64,000 nucleotides of DNA from an uncultured Sphaerochaeta sp. (GTDB lineage Bacteria; Spirochaetota; Spirochaetia; Sphaerochaetales; Sphaerochaetaceae). Below, in pieces: positions 61,398 to 64,000 of the stretch. The stretch is from the NCBI RefSeq assembly GCF_963666015.1, contig NZ_OY762555.1, positions 434,001 to 498,000 on the forward strand, read 5' to 3'. Position 1 is the first letter of the stretch. Each line of letters starts with the position of its first letter. The position numbers and the translations under genes were made by a program. Below the pieces are notes generated by a model that was not told where the DNA came from, did not search any database, and saw nothing but the letters and a program-made list of their open reading frames with translations.

Positions 61398-63913
61398 AAG
61401 ACATGAAACATTTGCCGGTCTATATGCACCGGCAGGAAATTCTTGATGGCCTTGAGGAAAATCAGGTCATCATCGTCGAAAGCCCAACGGGAAGTGGAAA
61501 AACCACTCAGATCCCCCTCATTCTTCATGAAGCTGGCTATGCAGATGCCTTGCAGGTCGGCATTACCCAACCAAGGCGAATCGCCACACTCAGTGTCAGT
61601 GAGTTTATCAAGAAACAGGTAGCCCGTGATGATGAATTTGTGGGCTACAAGATGCGCTTCGAGGACACTACCAGCCCAGGAACCCGTATCAAGGTCATGA
61701 CCGACGGTATCCTTCTGATGGAACTCAAAGCCGACCCACTGCTTCGTTCCTATTCTGTCATTCTTGTTGATGAAGCACATGAGCGTTCGCTCAATATCGA
61801 TTTCATTCTGGGGCTTCTTAAGCATGTCATGAAGGAGCGCCCGGAGTTCAAGGTCATCATTTCAAGCGCAACCATCAATACCAAGGTGTTCAGTGACTTT
61901 TTTGACAAAGCTCCCATCATCAGCATTGATGCACGAGTCTATCCTGTAAAGGTTATTTATAAGCCGCTGCAACGAGAATCACTTGAGTATCAGGTGGAAG
62001 CAATTACCCAGATTGTCACCACAGAAGCCAAGAAACAGAGTGGTGATATCCTGGTCTTCATGAGCGGTGAATTTGACATCACCAACTGTGTGAATGCACT
62101 GTATATGGCTGATACTGACAAGCGACTGGAAATCTATCCGTTGTACGGTAGGCTCAGCAAGGAAGAGCAGGAATCGGTCTTCAACGATACCTCCCACGGA
62201 AAAACCAAGGTGGTTGTTGCCACGAATATTGCCGAGACATCAGTTACCATTGATGGTATTACCACCGTAATTGACTGCGGGATTGCAAAAATTAACTTCT
62301 ACAACCAGAAGGACTTCACCTCTTCCCTCGTTCCTCTTCCCACAAGCCGTTCAAGTTGTGAACAGAGAAAGGGGCGCGCTGGACGTACCAGTCCCGGTGT
62401 GTGTTATCGTCTCTACGGTGAAGATGACTACAAGAGTAGGCTGACCTATGGCACCGAAGAGATACTCAGGACTGACTTGAGTGAAGTCGTCCTACGCATG
62501 AGTGACTTGGGAATTTCCGACTATGAGCATTTTCCTTTCATCACCAGACCGAAGCATAGTGCCATCACCAGTGCAGAGGAGACACTCAGGTTCATCGGGG
62601 CAATCGATGAGAAGCGTCAACTGACCACTGTCGGCAGTCTGATGTGCAGATTCCCCCTGCTCCCCCGACACTCCCGCGTCATAGTGGAAGCGATGATGAA
62701 TCATCCAGACGTCCTGGAGGAGGTCTTGATTGCAGTGAGTTTCCTCTCTACCAAGACACCATTCCTGTTCCCCGCGGGTGAAGAGGATCTGAGTCGAGCC
62801 GCACACCGCAGGTTCAACAACACCGAGTATGGGGATTTTGCTTCCTACCTGAATATCTACCATCAGTATACGACCAACACCGGCAAGGATGCCAAGCAAC
62901 GCTTCTGCAAGAAGAATTATCTCGATTTCCAAGGAATGCAGGAGATAGTCCATGTAAATGAGCAACTCGGTGAAATCTGCGGAGACGTAGGATTCCCCCT
63001 TGCCAGTGGAGGAAGTGTCAGGGAGTATCTTTGTTGCATCGCCAGTGGATTGATGCAGTATGTGTGTATCAAGGCGCGGGGAAACATGTATAAGAGTCTT
63101 ACCGCAGACCAGGTATTCATACACCCGGGAAGTGCCTACTTCAAGAGTCTTCCCCAGTTCATCATAGCCGGTGAGATTATTCAGACCAGCAGGCTGTATG
63201 CCCGCAGTGTCAGCCCCTTGGACAAGGCATGGTTGGACGACATCTCCCCTGAACTCTACCCCAAGCTTACCGCTTTGGTGCAGAAGGAACGCCCTTCAGG
63301 CAAATTGCAGAAGCAGGAAATGCGAGAAAAAGCTATCAAGGAAAGAGAGGAGAAGGGAAAAGCCACCATCACAGTGTACAAGAGAACCTATCCTACGCTG
63401 GTACTTGGTGGAAAGAAGAAGAAAGAGAAGCTTGTTGCCCTTATCCCGCTTGAGGATTTGAACTACCTCAATCAGATGAACGAGAAGGCCCCCAAGAGAC
63501 CGAAGAACTTCCCGGTAGCCATTCTCTACAGGGGATTCTATATACATTATGGAGATAAGTTCTTCTCTGCACTTGAATTGCAAGGGAAAGTAAATCCTAG
63601 TAAGGGTATTCTAGACAATCCTCCATCAGGAATTTACACCATAGAGGATGCGGGCACCCTCATCGACAACCTGCATTGGTTGCTCGCGTTGACCAAGAGC
63701 AAAAAACAACGAAAACACTTGTACTTTGTGGCATTGGAAGAGAGTGGAAACGGCAACTATCGTTTCACTGCCGATGATGATTGCTTTGATGCCTTGGACA
63801 CCTCGCTGTACACCCTTCTCACTCTCGCTGACTCCTTGGAGGCGGCACAGATGAAGAAGCAGGCAAAAGAGGTGACCAAGATCTATGGCCATCTGTTGAA
63901 ATTGGTGGAGTAG
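61394..63913 (+). CDS. DEAH-box ATP-dependent RNA helicase (HrpA/HrpB type)
   Basis: The 839-residue protein has the DEAH motif series: I ESPTGSGKTTQIP, Ia TQPRRIA, II LVDEAHERSLNIDFILG, III SSAT, IV IYPLYGRLS, V VVVATNIAETSVTIDGITTVID and VI QRKGRAGRTSPGVCYRLYG, followed by the helicase-associated winged helix and OB-like regions (SLMCRFPLLPRHSRVIVEA). A C-terminal extension of about 230 residues with a basic KAIKEREEKGKATITVYKR section is not typical of HrpA or HrpB. The TTG start at 61394 follows AAGGA by 8 bases and overlaps the hisS stop. Confidence 0.92.
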   Translation: MKDMKHLPVYMHRQEILDGLEENQVIIVESPTGSGKTTQIPLILHEAGYADALQVGITQPRRIATLSVSEFIKKQVARDDEFVGYKMRFEDTTSPGTRIKVMTDGILLMELKADPLLRSYSVILVDEAHERSLNIDFILGLLKHVMKERPEFKVIISSATINTKVFSDFFDKAPIISIDARVYPVKVIYKPLQRESLEYQVEAITQIVTTEAKKQSGDILVFMSGEFDITNCVNALYMADTDKRLEIYPLYGRLSKEEQESVFNDTSHGKTKVVVATNIAETSVTIDGITTVIDCGIAKINFYNQKDFTSSLVPLPTSRSSCEQRKGRAGRTSPGVCYRLYGEDDYKSRLTYGTEEILRTDLSEVVLRMSDLGISDYEHFPFITRPKHSAITSAEETLRFIGAIDEKRQLTTVGSLMCRFPLLPRHSRVIVEAMMNHPDVLEEVLIAVSFLSTKTPFLFPAGEEDLSRAAHRRFNNTEYGDFASYLNIYHQYTTNTGKDAKQRFCKKNYLDFQGMQEIVHVNEQLGEICGDVGFPLASGGSVREYLCCIASGLMQYVCIKARGNMYKSLTADQVFIHPGSAYFKSLPQFIIAGEIIQTSRLYARSVSPLDKAWLDDISPELYPKLTALVQKERPSGKLQKQEMREKAIKEREEKGKATITVYKRTYPTLVLGGKKKKEKLVALIPLEDLNYLNQMNEKAPKRPKNFPVAILYRGFYIHYGDKFFSALELQGKVNPSKGILDNPPSGIYTIEDAGTLIDNLHWLLALTKSKKQRKHLYFVALEESGNGNYRFTADDDCFDALDTSLYTLLTLADSLEAAQMKKQAKEVTKIYGHLLKLVE

Positions 63914-64000
63914 TTCCCTAGAAAATTGGCTTTGCTATAACCAAATGCTGGATGAGCTGTAGATCAAGCGGACTGAGGACGGTTGAACCCTGTTTTTCCA
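63914..64000. other. Downstream flank at the window end
   Basis: The last 87 bases after the helicase gene hold no recognised gene, hairpin or promoter. Confidence 0.5.

Overview
The window is about 64 kb of an AT/GC-balanced, densely packed bacterial chromosome that fits a spirochaete of the Sphaerochaeta/Treponema group. The best pointers are a roughly 900-residue GreA carrying a long helical N-terminal extension (the treponemal form), the dnaG-rpoD arrangement with a very acidic sigma-70 insert, a degenerate GGDEF-like membrane protein, many small lipoproteins, and an Rnf complex in an otherwise anaerobic-looking gene set. The genus is inferred from gene content only. No phage, insertion sequence, CRISPR array or obvious island was seen; nearly all of it is housekeeping DNA.

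Layout. 1-15.6 kb: the 3' end of tgt, murJ, a convergent GH2 glycosidase, the giant greA, then a rightward run rpe-dtd-recA, scpA-scpB-rluB-cmk-rpsA, a membrane TPR protein and a lipoprotein. 15.8-20.6 kb (leftward): an integral membrane protein preceded by two perfect inverted repeats, glmS, and a YtrA-type GntR regulator with its two-gene ABC exporter and a clear autoregulatory operator. 20.7-22.2 kb (rightward): mazG and a BusR-like GntR/RCK_C regulator. 22.2-31.1 kb (leftward): a compact block ykgJ-like, dnaG, rpoD, zinc-ribbon protein, rnpB (RNase P RNA), TPR lipoprotein, and a radical SAM-DUF2344 fusion, sitting just behind tRNA-Tyr. tRNA-Thr and rpsD follow on the plus strand.

32.2-39.2 kb (leftward) is the most accessory-looking part: a tripartite tricarboxylate transporter (tctC-tctB-tctA) in one operon with aroA (EPSP synthase) and a LacI-type regulator, preceded by aroH (chorismate mutase), a small membrane protein and thiamine pyrophosphokinase. 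Together they suggest a regulated aromatic-pathway or carboxylate uptake locus. 39.3-42.6 kb holds a DUF1015 protein, tsaC, an FtsB-like protein and a degenerate GGDEF-like protein.

42.6-57.7 kb is one unbroken leftward run of 14 genes with gaps of 0-26 bases: rnfCDGEAB, a GH57-like protein that seems to have lost its catalytic residues, prfB with its programmed frameshift, a PEGA-like exported protein, ftsY, an exported repeat protein, a Lol/MacB-type ABC transporter (permease-ATPase-permease) and rnz. 57.8-63.9 kb: a P-loop/Asp23-like fusion protein, a PcnB/CCA-adding family nucleotidyltransferase, hisS and an HrpA-type DEAH helicase.

No gene-free stretch longer than 300 bases remains once rnpB and the two tRNAs are placed. 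Promoters, operators and terminators below were found by eye and are candidates. Three convergent pairs share interlocked stop codons (4-bp overlaps), showing how compact the genome is.
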